From Pseudoduganella namucuonensis (GTDB lineage: Bacteria > Pseudomonadota > Gammaproteobacteria > Burkholderiales > Burkholderiaceae_D), in contig NZ_FPBO01000036.1 of assembly GCF_900116645.1 (NCBI RefSeq), positions 1 to 64,000 on the forward strand: a DNA stretch of 64,000 bases, given 5' to 3'. The notes beneath the pieces were generated by a model. The model saw only the letters and a program-made list of their open reading frames with translations. It did not search any database and was not told the origin of the DNA. Position 1 is the first letter of the stretch. Each line of letters starts with the position of its first letter. Below, in pieces: positions 16,677 to 25,679 of the stretch. Both the position numbers and the translations under genes were made by a program.

Positions 16677-18299
16677 ATGGCTATCATAGAAACCAATATT
16701 TCCACCGGTAGCGAGACCTTCCAGTCCAACCGGACCGGTATGCTGTCCCTGCTGGGAAAAGTGCGCGACCTCGAAGAGCGCACCCGCCGCGCTTCCGCCG
16801 CGTCGAAAGCGCGCTTTGAAAAGCGCGCGCAGCTGCTCCCGCGCGAACGGCTGTCGCTGCTGCTCGACCATGGTGCGCCGTTCCTGGAACTGTCGACCTT
16901 GGCCGGGTATTGCATGGACAACGCTGATCCCGACAGTAGCGTGGCGGGCGGCGGAGTCATCGCCGGGATCGGCTATGTGTCCGGCGTGCGCTGCATGGTG
17001 TGCGCTTCGGACTCCGGCATCGACGCCGGCGCCTTGCAGCCCAAAGGGCTCGACAAACAGTTGCGCGCGCAGGAACTGGCGCTGGAAAACAAACTGCCCT
17101 ATATCCAGCTGGTCGAAAGCGCGGGCGCCAACCTGATGGCTTACCGCGTTGAGGAATTCGTACGGGGCGGTAACCTGTTCCGCAACCTGGCCCGTTTGTC
17201 GGCGGCCGGCTTGCCGGTGGTGACCGTGACGCATGGTTCGTCCACCGCGGGCGGCGCCTACCAGACCGGCTTGTCCGACTACATCATCATGGTGCGGGGA
17301 CGCTCGCGCGCCTTCCTGGCCGGGCCGCCGCTGCTCAGGGCCGCGACCGGGGAAGTCGCCACCGAAGAAGAGCTGGGCGGCGCGGAAATGCACACCGGCA
17401 TATCCGGCCTGGGGGACTACCTCGCTGAAGATGACCGCGACGCCTTGCGCATCGCGCGCGAGATCATGGCAAAGATCGAGTGGAACCGTGGCTTGTCGGC
17501 GATAGCAGCGCCGCATGGCGCCAAGCTGCCGCGCTACGATGCTGAAGAATTGCTCGGCATCATGGCCATGGACCACAAGCGTCCGGTGGACATGAAGGAA
17601 ATCATCGCGCGTATCGTTGACGATTCCGATTTCCTGGAATTCGGCGCCCGCTACGGTTCGGCCACCGTGTGCGGCCACGCCATGCTGGACGGGCACCCGA
17701 TCGGCATCATCACCAACAATGGGCCGATCGATCCGGCCGGCGCGACCAAGGCGACCCATTTCATCCAGGCGTGCTGCCAGGCGCAGGTGCCTATCCTGTA
17801 CCTCAACAACACCACCGGCTTCATGGTTGGCCGCGCGTACGAGGAAGCCGGCAGCATCAAGCACGGTTCCAAGATGATCCAGGCGGTCACCAATGCCACC
17901 GTGCCGCAGATTACGATCTATTGCGGGGCGTCGTTCGGCGCCGGCAATTACGGCATGTGTGGACGCGGCTTCCATCCGCGCTTTTGCTTCTCCTGGCCAA
18001 ACGCCAAGACCGCGGTCATGGGCGGCGAGCAGGCGGCGCAAACCATGGTGATCGTGACGGAAGCGGCCATGAAGCGCAAGGGCGAGGTCGATCATGGCAA
18101 GCTCGAATCGCTGCGCCGCAAGATTGTCGATAATTTCGACCGCCAGATGGACGTATTTACCACCAGCGCCCATGTACTGGATGACGGCGTCATCGATCCG
18201 CGCGACACGCGCTCGATCCTGTCGTACGTGCTGTCGATTTGCCGCGAGGCGCAGCAGCGCGAACCGCATGCGATGCAGTTTTCCGTGGCCCGTCCCTGA
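16677..18299 (+). CDS. atuC: Acyl-CoA carboxylase beta subunit, geranyl-CoA carboxylase-like (AtuC)
   Basis: A 540-residue carboxyltransferase. The start and middle match AtuC more than methylcrotonyl-CoA carboxylase: NRTGMLSLLGKVRDLEERTR, LLPRERLSLLLDHGAPFLEL, GGGVIAGIGYVSGVRCMV, HGSSTAGGAYQTGLSDYI, then ATGEVATEEELGGAEMH. The oxyanion loops with conserved Gly pairs are intact (GASFGAGNYGMCGRGF). It transfers CO2 from carboxybiotin to the gamma-carbon of an alpha,beta-unsaturated methyl-branched acyl-CoA, in complex with the biotin subunit encoded next. Substrate preference (geranyl, methylcrotonyl or a related isoprenoid) cannot be fixed from sequence alone. No clear ribosome site. Confidence 0.85.
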   Translation: MAIIETNISTGSETFQSNRTGMLSLLGKVRDLEERTRRASAASKARFEKRAQLLPRERLSLLLDHGAPFLELSTLAGYCMDNADPDSSVAGGGVIAGIGYVSGVRCMVCASDSGIDAGALQPKGLDKQLRAQELALENKLPYIQLVESAGANLMAYRVEEFVRGGNLFRNLARLSAAGLPVVTVTHGSSTAGGAYQTGLSDYIIMVRGRSRAFLAGPPLLRAATGEVATEEELGGAEMHTGISGLGDYLAEDDRDALRIAREIMAKIEWNRGLSAIAAPHGAKLPRYDAEELLGIMAMDHKRPVDMKEIIARIVDDSDFLEFGARYGSATVCGHAMLDGHPIGIITNNGPIDPAGATKATHFIQACCQAQVPILYLNNTTGFMVGRAYEEAGSIKHGSKMIQAVTNATVPQITIYCGASFGAGNYGMCGRGFHPRFCFSWPNAKTAVMGGEQAAQTMVIVTEAAMKRKGEVDHGKLESLRRKIVDNFDRQMDVFTTSAHVLDDGVIDPRDTRSILSYVLSICREAQQREPHAMQFSVARP

Positions 18300-18340
18300 G
18301 ATTAACTGATGCATCACCAGGAAAACGAATCCAACCTACC

Positions 18341-20338
18341 ATGACTACCTCTTCCCCATACCACAAGATTTTGATCGCCAACCGGGGCGAAATCGCGCTG
18401 CGCGTCATGCGTACCGCCAAAGCCATGGGATACCGCACCGTCGCCGTTTTTTCCGCGGCGGACCGTGCGAGCCGCCATGCGCGCGAAGCGGATCAGGCGG
18501 TGTACATCGGCGCGGCGCTGCCGGCCCAGTCTTACCTGAACATCCCGTCCATCATCGAGGCGGCGCGCGTCAGCGGCGCGGACGCGGTCCATCCCGGTTA
18601 CGGCTTCCTCGCTGAAAACGCAGATTTCGCCCAGGCGTGCCGCGACGCGGGACTGGTGTTCATCGGCCCGTCGCCGGAAGCCATTGTCGCGATGGGTAAC
18701 AAGGCCGGCGCCAAAAAACTGATGATTGAGGCCGGCGTACCCTGCATTCCCGGCTACCAGGGCGACGACCAGAGCGAAGAACGCCTGCGCGCGGAAGCGG
18801 ATAGGACCGGCTATCCGGTCATGATCAAGGCGACCGCTGGTGGCGGCGGGCGCGGCATGCGCCTGGTGGCCCGCCCGGACGATTTCCTGGCCGCGCTGCG
18901 TAGTGCGAAATCCGAAGCGCAAAGCGCGTTTGGCAATCCGGAAGTGATCCTCGAACGCGCCATCGTCAATCCGCGCCACATCGAGATCCAGGTGTTTGCC
19001 GACCGCCATGGCAACGCCATCCACCTTGGCGAACGGGATTGCTCGGTGCAGCGCCGCCACCAGAAAGTCGTGGAAGAGGCGCCATCGCCAGCGGTCGACG
19101 CCGCGTTGCGCGCGCGCATGGGCGCGACCGCGGTCACGGCGGTGAAGGCAATCCGCTATGAGGGCGCGGGTACGCTGGAATTCCTGCTCGACACCGACGG
19201 GAATTTCTATTTCATGGAAATGAATACCCGCCTGCAGGTCGAGCACCCTGTGACGGAAGCCATCACCGGCCTGGACCTGGTCGAGTTGCAGTTGCGCGTT
19301 GCCGCTGGCGAGGCACTGCCGGTTTCCCAGGAAGACATCCGCCTGCAGGGCCACGCCATCGAAGTGCGCCTGTGCGCGGAAGACCCGGGCGCGGGCTTTA
19401 TGCCGCAAAGCGGCACCATGAACCTGTGGCGTATGCCGGGCACCATCCGGGCGGAACATGGGCTGGAATCAGGCGCTGAAATTTCCCCCTACTACGATTC
19501 CATGATCGCCAAGTTGATCGGCTATGGCGCCACGCGCGACGAGGCGCGCCGCAAGCTGCTGGCGGCGCTGGAAGACACCGTGGCGCTGGGCGTGAAAACC
19601 AACCAGCAATTCCTCGCCAGTTGCCTGAAGCACCCGGTGTTCGCGGCCGGAGGCGCGACCACCGCCTTTATCGGTGATCACGGCGCCGCCCTGTTGCAGG
19701 CCGATAAGGCCGGCGACGCGCGGGCGCATGCATTGGCGGTGGCCTTGCTGTACGCCACCGCCAGCGCGCCGGCGGGAGCGCATGCAAGCGCCATCACGCA
19801 CCGCCTGCCTATTGGATTCCGCTTCGACGCTGGCGGCGGCGAGTGCGTCGCCGGCCTGCGCAACCTGGGTGACGGCCGCTATGCGGTGGAAGCCGGCGAA
19901 TATGTCTTCGACTTGCAGTTGCTGGAACTGGACGCCGGACGTGCGCGCATTTCCTGCAATGGCCTGGTGGAAAGCATGGTGTTCGCGCGCAGCGGCAACG
20001 GCCTGTTGCTGCAGTACCGGGGCAGCGCGTACCGCATCCAGGACACGACCCATGTGGCGCAGGCGCGCCAGGGCGGCGGCGAAGGCGATGGCAGGATCCG
20101 CGCCGCGATGAACGGCCGCGTGGTGGCGGTGCATGTGGCGGCGGGCGACATGGTCAAGGCCGGCCAGCCGGTGGTCACGCTGGACGCGATGAAGATGGAG
20201 CACGTCCACGCGGCGCCGCTTGGGGGACGCGTCACGGCGCTGCATGTCGCGCTGGGTGACCAGGTGACGGCGCACCGCGTGGTGGCGGAAATCGAAGCTG
20301 GCGCCGAAGCGGCGCAACTCGCGGCGGCGAACGGCTGA
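18341..20338 (+). CDS. atuF: Acyl-CoA carboxylase alpha subunit: biotin carboxylase + biotin carrier (AtuF-like)
   Basis: A 665-residue protein starting at the ATG 41 bases after the beta-subunit stop. Domains in order: biotin carboxylase (KILIANRGEIALRV at the start, HPGYGFLAENADF, ATP-grasp loop KATAGGGGRGMRLV, carboxylase signature HLGERDCSVQRRHQKVVEEA, FMEMNTRLQVEHPVTE), a linker domain, and a biotinyl carrier domain with AMKM (biotinylated Lys about 618). It carboxylates biotin with bicarbonate and ATP. It works with the adjacent beta subunit; the island also encodes carbonic anhydrase and biotin synthase, its two supply enzymes. The weak ribosome site suggests coupling. Confidence 0.88.
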   Translation: MTTSSPYHKILIANRGEIALRVMRTAKAMGYRTVAVFSAADRASRHAREADQAVYIGAALPAQSYLNIPSIIEAARVSGADAVHPGYGFLAENADFAQACRDAGLVFIGPSPEAIVAMGNKAGAKKLMIEAGVPCIPGYQGDDQSEERLRAEADRTGYPVMIKATAGGGGRGMRLVARPDDFLAALRSAKSEAQSAFGNPEVILERAIVNPRHIEIQVFADRHGNAIHLGERDCSVQRRHQKVVEEAPSPAVDAALRARMGATAVTAVKAIRYEGAGTLEFLLDTDGNFYFMEMNTRLQVEHPVTEAITGLDLVELQLRVAAGEALPVSQEDIRLQGHAIEVRLCAEDPGAGFMPQSGTMNLWRMPGTIRAEHGLESGAEISPYYDSMIAKLIGYGATRDEARRKLLAALEDTVALGVKTNQQFLASCLKHPVFAAGGATTAFIGDHGAALLQADKAGDARAHALAVALLYATASAPAGAHASAITHRLPIGFRFDAGGGECVAGLRNLGDGRYAVEAGEYVFDLQLLELDAGRARISCNGLVESMVFARSGNGLLLQYRGSAYRIQDTTHVAQARQGGGEGDGRIRAAMNGRVVAVHVAAGDMVKAGQPVVTLDAMKMEHVHAAPLGGRVTALHVALGDQVTAHRVVAEIEAGAEAAQLAAANG

Positions 20339-20371
20339 GCAACGAATATTGAATCGGTGAGGGAGAGACAA

Positions 20372-21148
20372 ATGGACAATGCGGCAGTGCTGCTGGAAAA
20401 ACGGGGATCGGCGTACTGGATCACCCTGAACCGGCCGGATAAACGCAATGCGATCAACCAGGACGTGATCGATGGCATAGGCGAGGGGCTCGCCTGTGCC
20501 CATCGCGATCCGGAAGTGCGGGCGATCGTGCTGACCGGCAGCGGCGACAAGGCTTTCTGCGCGGGCGCCGACCTGCAGCCGGGTAAGGGCTTTGCGTTCG
20601 ACTATGCCCGGCCCAGCACACCCTACGCGGACATGCTGCGGCAAGCCAGGAATGCCACGCTGCCCATCGTGGCGCGCGTCAATGGGGCTTGTCTGGCCGG
20701 CGGCATGGGCTTGCTGTGCATGGCGGACATGGCGGTCGCCGCCGACACGGCGCTGTTCGGGCTGCCGGAAGTCAAGGTCGGGGTGTTCCCCATGCAGGTG
20801 CTGAGCCTGCTGCAAGGCCTGGCGCCGCAGCGCATCGTCCGGGAGTGGTGCTTTACCGGCGAACCATTCGATGCCGCCACCGCGCTGGCGCACGGGCTGG
20901 TCAATTACGTTGTGCCGAATGGTGAACTCGACGTCCGCACCGGCTGGCTGCTGGACCGCGTCACGGATAAATCGCCGACCGCCATCCGGCGAGGCAAGTA
21001 CGCCATGCGCGCGCTGGCATCCATGTCGTTCGACGAAGGCATCGCCTTTACGGAAAGCCAGATCGCGCTGCTGCCGCAGACCGAGGATGGCAGGGAAGGG
21101 CTGGCCGCCTTTAATGAAAAACGCAAGCCGGTATGGACCGGCCGTTGA
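20372..21148 (+). CDS. atuE: Enoyl-CoA hydratase (AtuE/LiuC-like)
   Basis: A 258-residue crotonase-fold enzyme; the ATG at 20372 follows GGGAGAG, so the upstream GTG was not used. It has the NRPDKRNAI start, the oxyanion-hole segments KAFCAGADL (~65) and NGACLAGGMGLLCMADMAVA (~105), and a glutamate in FGLPEVKVGVFP (~130). It would hydrate the carboxylated unsaturated acyl-CoA (isohexenyl-glutaconyl-CoA in the Atu pathway, methylglutaconyl-CoA in Liu). It lies 33 bases after the carboxylase alpha gene and 10 bases before the AtuA-like gene, in one operon. Confidence 0.83.
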   Translation: MDNAAVLLEKRGSAYWITLNRPDKRNAINQDVIDGIGEGLACAHRDPEVRAIVLTGSGDKAFCAGADLQPGKGFAFDYARPSTPYADMLRQARNATLPIVARVNGACLAGGMGLLCMADMAVAADTALFGLPEVKVGVFPMQVLSLLQGLAPQRIVREWCFTGEPFDAATALAHGLVNYVVPNGELDVRTGWLLDRVTDKSPTAIRRGKYAMRALASMSFDEGIAFTESQIALLPQTEDGREGLAAFNEKRKPVWTGR

Positions 21149-21158
21149 TGGGAATGCT

Positions 21159-22955
21159 ATGACTGCTGCAATCGACAAGGTGGTGCGGATCGGCGGGGCG
21201 TCCGGATTTTGGGGCGACAGTTCGGTGGGCGCGCCGCAATTGGTGCAAGGCGGGGAAATCGATTACCTGGTGTTCGACTACCTGGCTGAATTGACCATGG
21301 CCATCCTCGCGTCCGCGCGCGGCAAGAAGCCGGAACTCGGCTACGCGACCGATTTCGTCGATGTCGCCATGAGGAGTGTGCTGGCGGAGGTGGCGCGGCG
21401 CGGTATCAAGGTGGTCACCAACGCGGGCGGCATCAACCCGCGAGGCTGCGCCGATGCGCTGGCGCGCCTTGCCCGGGACATGGGCGTGGACCTGAAAATC
21501 GCCGTGGTCGAAGGCGATGACGTGAGTGCGCTGCTGCCGGCGTTGCGCGAGGCCGGCCAGACGGATATGTTCACAGGCGCCGAGCTGCCGGAGCGCATCC
21601 TGAGCGCGAACGCCTACCTCGGCGCGTTCCCGGTGGCGCAAGCCCTGCGCGCCGGGGCCGACGTGGTGATCACGGGGCGCTGCGTCGACAGCGCGGTCAC
21701 GCTGGGACCCCTGATCCATGAATTCGGCTGGCGCGAAACCGATTACGACTTGCTGGCGGCCGGCAGCCTGGCCGGCCATATCATCGAATGCGGATGCCAG
21801 GCTACCGGCGGATTGCATACCGACTGGGAAGACGTACCCGACTGGGCCAATATCGGCTATCCCGTGATCGAATGCCGCGCCGACGGCGGCATCGTGGTCA
21901 CCAAGCCGAAGGACACCGGCGGCAGCGTGATCGTGGCCGCCGTCGCGGAACAGATCCTGTATGAAATCGGCGATCCCGGCGCCTATATCCTGCCGGACGT
22001 GGTGTGCGATTTCCGCCAGGTGCGCGTGACCCAGGAAGGTGAAAACCGCGTCGCGGTTGCCGGCGCGCGCGGATTGGCGCCGACCGGCTCATACAAGGTG
22101 TCCGCCACCTACATGGATGGCTACCGCTGCAGCGGCACGATGGTCATTGTGGGCATTGATGCGGTGGCCAAGGCAAAGCGCACCGGGTATGCAATCATCG
22201 AGCGTACCCGCGCCATGTTCGAGAAAGCCGGGTTGTCGGACTACACGGCGACGCATGTCGAGGTGATCGGGGCGGAAAGCCTGTACGGGCCGCATGCGCG
22301 CACCTCCCAGGCGCGTGAAGTGATGATGCGCGTCGCGGTCAATCACCCGCTGAAACCAGCGCTGGACATCTTCGCGAGGGAAATCGCGCCGGCCGGCACG
22401 TCGTGGGCGCCGGGCACCACCGGACCGGCGCTGGCCCGTCCATCCGCCTCGCCGCTGATCAAGCAATTCGCGTTTACGCTGTCGAAAGCGCAGGTTCCGG
22501 TCCGCATCGTGATGGATGGAGAGGCAAGCCCGGTGGCGATCGCCCTGGACGGCGGCCACCAGGCGCAGGCCGTCACGAACGAGCCCGAATCGACGCAAGC
22601 TCCCGCATTGGCGGATGCCGTGCACGTGCCGCTGGTCAAGCTGGCGTTTGCGCGCAGCGGCGACAAGGGCAATATCTCCAATATCGGCGTGATTGCCCGC
22701 AAGCCGGAATACCTGCCGCTCATCCTGGAACAGGTCACGCCGGCCGTGGTCAGGGAATATTTTGCCCACCTGATGTCGGGACGGGTGCAGCGCTTCCTGG
22801 TGCCCGGCCTGAACGCCTGCAATTTCCTGCTGCACGACGCGCTGGACGGCGGCGGTACGGCATCGATGCGCATGGATCCGCTGGGCAAGGGCATGGCGCA
22901 AATGCTGCTGGACTTGCCGGTGCCGGTCCCGCGCGCGCTGGCCGCGACGCTCTGA
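21159..22955 (+). CDS. atuA: AtuA-like acyclic terpene utilisation protein (DUF1446)
   Basis: A 598-residue protein from the ATG at 21159, the first frame-consistent start after the hydratase stop. The first ~450 residues are the DUF1446 (AtuA core) domain: IGGASGFWGDSSVGAPQLV, YLVFDYLAELTMAILA, NAGGINPRGCADALARLA, ADVVITGRCVDSAVTLGPLI, SYKVSATYMDGYRCSG. The last ~110 residues (VPLVKLAFARSGDKGNISNI) are the separate AtuA-like C-terminal domain, here fused in one chain. The protein is required for acyclic terpene growth in Pseudomonas but its reaction is unresolved. No signal peptide: cytoplasmic. Confidence 0.87.
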   Translation: MTAAIDKVVRIGGASGFWGDSSVGAPQLVQGGEIDYLVFDYLAELTMAILASARGKKPELGYATDFVDVAMRSVLAEVARRGIKVVTNAGGINPRGCADALARLARDMGVDLKIAVVEGDDVSALLPALREAGQTDMFTGAELPERILSANAYLGAFPVAQALRAGADVVITGRCVDSAVTLGPLIHEFGWRETDYDLLAAGSLAGHIIECGCQATGGLHTDWEDVPDWANIGYPVIECRADGGIVVTKPKDTGGSVIVAAVAEQILYEIGDPGAYILPDVVCDFRQVRVTQEGENRVAVAGARGLAPTGSYKVSATYMDGYRCSGTMVIVGIDAVAKAKRTGYAIIERTRAMFEKAGLSDYTATHVEVIGAESLYGPHARTSQAREVMMRVAVNHPLKPALDIFAREIAPAGTSWAPGTTGPALARPSASPLIKQFAFTLSKAQVPVRIVMDGEASPVAIALDGGHQAQAVTNEPESTQAPALADAVHVPLVKLAFARSGDKGNISNIGVIARKPEYLPLILEQVTPAVVREYFAHLMSGRVQRFLVPGLNACNFLLHDALDGGGTASMRMDPLGKGMAQMLLDLPVPVPRALAATL

Positions 22956-22991
22956 AAATACGGACGATCAATATGAGATGGGGAGAGGGCT

Positions 22992-23816
22992 GTGCAACTT
23001 GATTTTGACTTTAGCGGCAAACATGTCGTCGTGTTTGGCGGAACCACAGGCATCAATTTCGGCATTGCCCAGGCGTTTGCCCGGCAGGGCGCCGCCGTGA
23101 CGGTGGCCAGCCGCAAGCGGGAAAACGTGGATAACGCTTGCGGGGAATTGCGGAAATACGGTGCGCCCGTGTTTGGCGCCTGCGCCGACGTGCGCGATTT
23201 CGACGCGGTCGGCAAGGCCCTGGACCAGGCGGTGGAACGGCTGGGCGCGATCGACGTGCTGGTGTCCGGCGCGGCCGGGAACTTCCTGTGCGAAGCGAAA
23301 GACATGTCGGCCAACGGATTCCGGGTGGTGATCGACATCGACCTGGTGGGTTCGTTCCACGTCTTGCGCCAGGCATACCGCCACCTGCGCAAGCCGGGGG
23401 CCGCGGTGATCAACATCACCGCGCCCCAATCGTTTATCCCGATGCGCTACCAAGCGCACGCGGGCGCGGCCAAGGCGGGGGTCGATCAGTTGACGCGCAC
23501 GCTGGCGCTGGAATGGGGGGCCGAAGGCATCCGCATCAATTCGGTTTCCCCGGGCCCGATCGACGGTACCGAGGGGTTCCGCAAGCTGATGGCCAGCGAT
23601 GAGCAACAGCGCGCCAGGGCTCTTGCCGCGGTCCCGCTGAAACGCATCGGCACGCTGGACGATATCGCTAACCTGGTGTTGTTCCTCGGCTCGCCCTATG
23701 CCGGCTATATTTCCGGCGCCTTGATTCCGTGCGACGGCGGCGGTGCGCTCGAAAGTGTGAAGCCGCCGCTGGAAGCGGCCGGCGCGGCGCTGGCCAGGCA
23801 GAGCGCCAGCGAGTGA
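22992..23816 (+). CDS. SDR, peroxisomal 2,4-dienoyl-CoA reductase (DECR2)-like
   Basis: A 274-residue short-chain reductase with GTG start and GGGAGAGG in front. The NADP motif GGTTGINFGIAQAFARQG and the C-terminal half HAGAAKAGVDQLTRTLALEW, then INSVSPGPIDGTEG, match DECR2. The usual Tyr of YxxxK is replaced by Ala (AGAAK), as in DECR2, where an Asp/Lys pair does the chemistry. It would reduce a dienoyl-CoA with NADPH. It fits the AtuB/AtuG slot and ends the carboxylase operon. A diverged copy of its last 25 codons survives as a scar at 27983-28060. Confidence 0.82.
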   Translation: MQLDFDFSGKHVVVFGGTTGINFGIAQAFARQGAAVTVASRKRENVDNACGELRKYGAPVFGACADVRDFDAVGKALDQAVERLGAIDVLVSGAAGNFLCEAKDMSANGFRVVIDIDLVGSFHVLRQAYRHLRKPGAAVINITAPQSFIPMRYQAHAGAAKAGVDQLTRTLALEWGAEGIRINSVSPGPIDGTEGFRKLMASDEQQRARALAAVPLKRIGTLDDIANLVLFLGSPYAGYISGALIPCDGGGALESVKPPLEAAGAALARQSASE

Positions 23817-23891
23817 GAGGACGAGCCCCGACGTCGCCTCCTTGCTCGACAAGCTCCGCAACGAGGCCAGGGTCATTTAATCAAACAGTGC

Positions 23892-23919
23892 GGCCGAACG
23901 GGAAATCCGGTGTTCGGCC
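23892..23919. terminator. 8-bp hairpin after the SDR gene
   Basis: GGCCGAAC at 23892-23899 and GTTCGGCC at 23912-23919 form a perfect stem with a 12-base loop, 75 bases after the SDR stop and just before a small open frame. No T tract follows. It may end the carboxylase operon or lie in the leader of the small gene. Confidence 0.35.
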
Positions 23920-23931
23920 ATGGAGTCCGTC

Positions 23932-24099
23932 ATGGATAACGATCGAATCCGCCAGCTGATGCGGGCGTGGATGGCGCGGCGCAGGGTTCATCCCGAACCG
24001 TTGCCGTCTCTGGAACAGATCCGCCACGCCGTCGGCTGGGCCGAAGAAGGTCCGCCGCAAGACGACACGCCGGCCGCAATGGCTGGGGCGATTGCTTGA
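23932..24099 (+). CDS. Small hypothetical protein, 55 residues
   Basis: The frame starts MDNDRIRQLMRAWMARRRVH and ends AAMAGAIA. GGAG lies six bases before the ATG, which supports translation. The first half is a basic amphipathic helix, then a Pro-rich turn (HPEPLPSLEQIRHAVGWAEE) and an acidic tail. I do not recognise a family. It sits alone between the carboxylase operon and the porin. It could also be the end of a decayed gene, since the bases just upstream also look like coding debris. Confidence 0.35.
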   Translation: MDNDRIRQLMRAWMARRRVHPEPLPSLEQIRHAVGWAEEGPPQDDTPAAMAGAIA

Positions 24100-24132
24100 T
24101 TAGTCGATTAGTTAATTATCAGGAAAATAAAG

Positions 24133-24237
24133 ATGTCGATCGTGGATTACTTCAAGTTTTGCTGGGAAACCCAAAAATGGCCACCGCCCGTGCCGCAAAC
24201 GGTGCTGCCGCCACACTTGCTTGGGGACGAACTCTAA
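24133..24237 (+). CDS. Very small open frame, 34 residues
   Basis: It reads MSIVDYFKFCWETQKWPPPV and ends LLGDEL, with AGGAAAATAAAG in front of the ATG. It is rich in aromatic and Pro residues and has no membrane segment. No family is recognised. Proximity to the preceding small frame (34 bases) suggests co-transcription if both are real. Chance occurrence cannot be excluded at this length. Confidence 0.25.
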   Translation: MSIVDYFKFCWETQKWPPPVPQTVLPPHLLGDEL

Positions 24238-24267
24238 GCTGCGTCGCCCGTCGGCGGGCGCACGTTC

Positions 24268-24287
24268 TGGCCCGCGATGGCGGGCCA
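24268..24287. terminator. 8-bp hairpin upstream of the porin gene
   Basis: TGGCCCGC at 24268-24275, loop GATG, and GCGGGCCA at 24280-24287 form a perfect stem. It is preceded at 24245-24260 by a smaller GC hairpin. No T tract follows, so it is only a terminator candidate for the small frames upstream. The next 180 bases up to the porin start hold no gene. Confidence 0.4.
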
Positions 24288-24470
24288 GGACAAGCAGCCT
24301 ACTTGTAAATGCCGCACAGGATGACAATGTCGCCTGCCTTTGCGACTGCGCCCTGGAAGCCAGCAGGTTAACGCAAGACCGGACAATCGTGCCGCGTAAG
24401 AATGCCAATCGGTATCGCCTTTCCAGAGCGCGATGGCGGATCCACGATATATAAAAATACGGAGACTGAA

Positions 24471-25679
24471 ATGAAAAAGCCATTATTGGCAAGTCTGCTC
24501 GCCGCCATCAGCGTGGCGCCCGCCCTGGCGCAATCGAATGTGGTGATGTATGGCCTGGCCGATGCGGGAGTTCAGGTGTCGAACTTCGGCAACGGCCACA
24601 AAATCAACTTGACCAGCGGCCTTGCCGAGGGTTCCCGTCTCGGCTTCAGGGGGAATGAAGACCTGGGTGGCGGATACCGGGCCCTGTTCACGCTGGAGGC
24701 GCGCATCGAATTGGACAATGGCACGCAGCAGAACGGCCTGCTGTCGAGCAACGCCAACCAGAACATCACCGAGGGCCTCAGCGCCGCGGGAAATGCGTTT
24801 GTCAAAGCACGGTTGCCGGTCAACGTGATCAATTCGGCCGGCGCCCTGTTCGACAGGCAGGCGTTTGTCGGACTCGGGACTCCCTATGGCATGGTGTTGT
24901 TGGGCCGGCAATACACGCCAGGCGTGGAAATATTTGCGCTCAGCGACGTGTTTGAACTGGGGACGTCCGGCACCTGGCTCAACCTCGTGCCGGGCACGCC
25001 AGGCGTGTTCACGCCGGGGATCGCGCTGCGAGCCAATCAGGCCCTGCAATATCGTTTGCAGTTGCCAAATGGCGTGGGTGCGACCGCCATGTATGGCTTC
25101 AACAATACCGGATCGCTCAACCTTGCCAGGCGCTTTGCCGGCGGCAGTTTGCGTTACAAAGGCCATGGCCTGGAAGTTGGTGTTGGATACAACCGGGAGC
25201 AAGACCAGGTTGGCAACCAGGCGTTGACGACGCTCACTGCGGGCGGCTATTACACAGTGGGAGACGCCAAAATATTCGCGGGCTTCCATCGTATGAAGAA
25301 CGACTACAACGCATTCGCCAGGGCCTTGGCGCCGGGACTGAGCGTGCCTGGGGACGCCGCTACGCTGTTTTCGAACCTGCGCCTGAATGGCGATCTGTAC
25401 TCCGCTGGCGTGCAATACATGCTGGGCGCGGGCCGCGTCATGGCCGGCATCAGCCATGTCAACGACAAACTGGCAAGCAATGGCGATGCAACCTTGTTCG
25501 GGCTTGGCTACGACCACTTCCTGTCCAAGCGGACTGATGTGTACGCAGTGGTGGCCCATGTCGTCAATCAGGGAGCGGCGCAATTCGCGCTCGGCGGCAG
25601 TGGCTATTTCGGCGGTTCCACTTCACAGCGTGGCCAGGATGGGAATTCATTGCAACTGGGCATACGCCATCGCTTCTAG
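24471..25679 (+). CDS. Outer-membrane porin, betaproteobacterial type
   Basis: A 402-residue porin; the ATG follows GGAGACTGAA and starts a 20-residue signal peptide (MKKPLLASLLAAISVAPALA). The mature start QSNVVMYGLADAGVQVSNFG, then SRLGFRGNEDLGGGYRALFT, FDRQAFVGLGTPYGMVLLGRQ split over the L3 region, and the C-terminal QLGIRHRF with terminal Phe, are the trimeric 16-strand porin family. It likely provides passive entry of small acids or alcohols used by the island. It starts its own transcript after a 650-base gap. Confidence 0.88.
   Translation: MKKPLLASLLAAISVAPALAQSNVVMYGLADAGVQVSNFGNGHKINLTSGLAEGSRLGFRGNEDLGGGYRALFTLEARIELDNGTQQNGLLSSNANQNITEGLSAAGNAFVKARLPVNVINSAGALFDRQAFVGLGTPYGMVLLGRQYTPGVEIFALSDVFELGTSGTWLNLVPGTPGVFTPGIALRANQALQYRLQLPNGVGATAMYGFNNTGSLNLARRFAGGSLRYKGHGLEVGVGYNREQDQVGNQALTTLTAGGYYTVGDAKIFAGFHRMKNDYNAFARALAPGLSVPGDAATLFSNLRLNGDLYSAGVQYMLGAGRVMAGISHVNDKLASNGDATLFGLGYDHFLSKRTDVYAVVAHVVNQGAAQFALGGSGYFGGSTSQRGQDGNSLQLGIRHRF

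Noticed and set aside
16605..18317. 570-codon minus-strand frame opposite the carboxylase beta gene
   Set aside because: Antisense shadow; the plus strand encodes a complete carboxyltransferase with all signature motifs.
20372..21148. EchA20-type ring-D hydrolase for the crotonase
   Set aside because: The sequence has the regular hydratase pattern and lies in the carboxylase operon, so AtuE/LiuC-like is the better reading.
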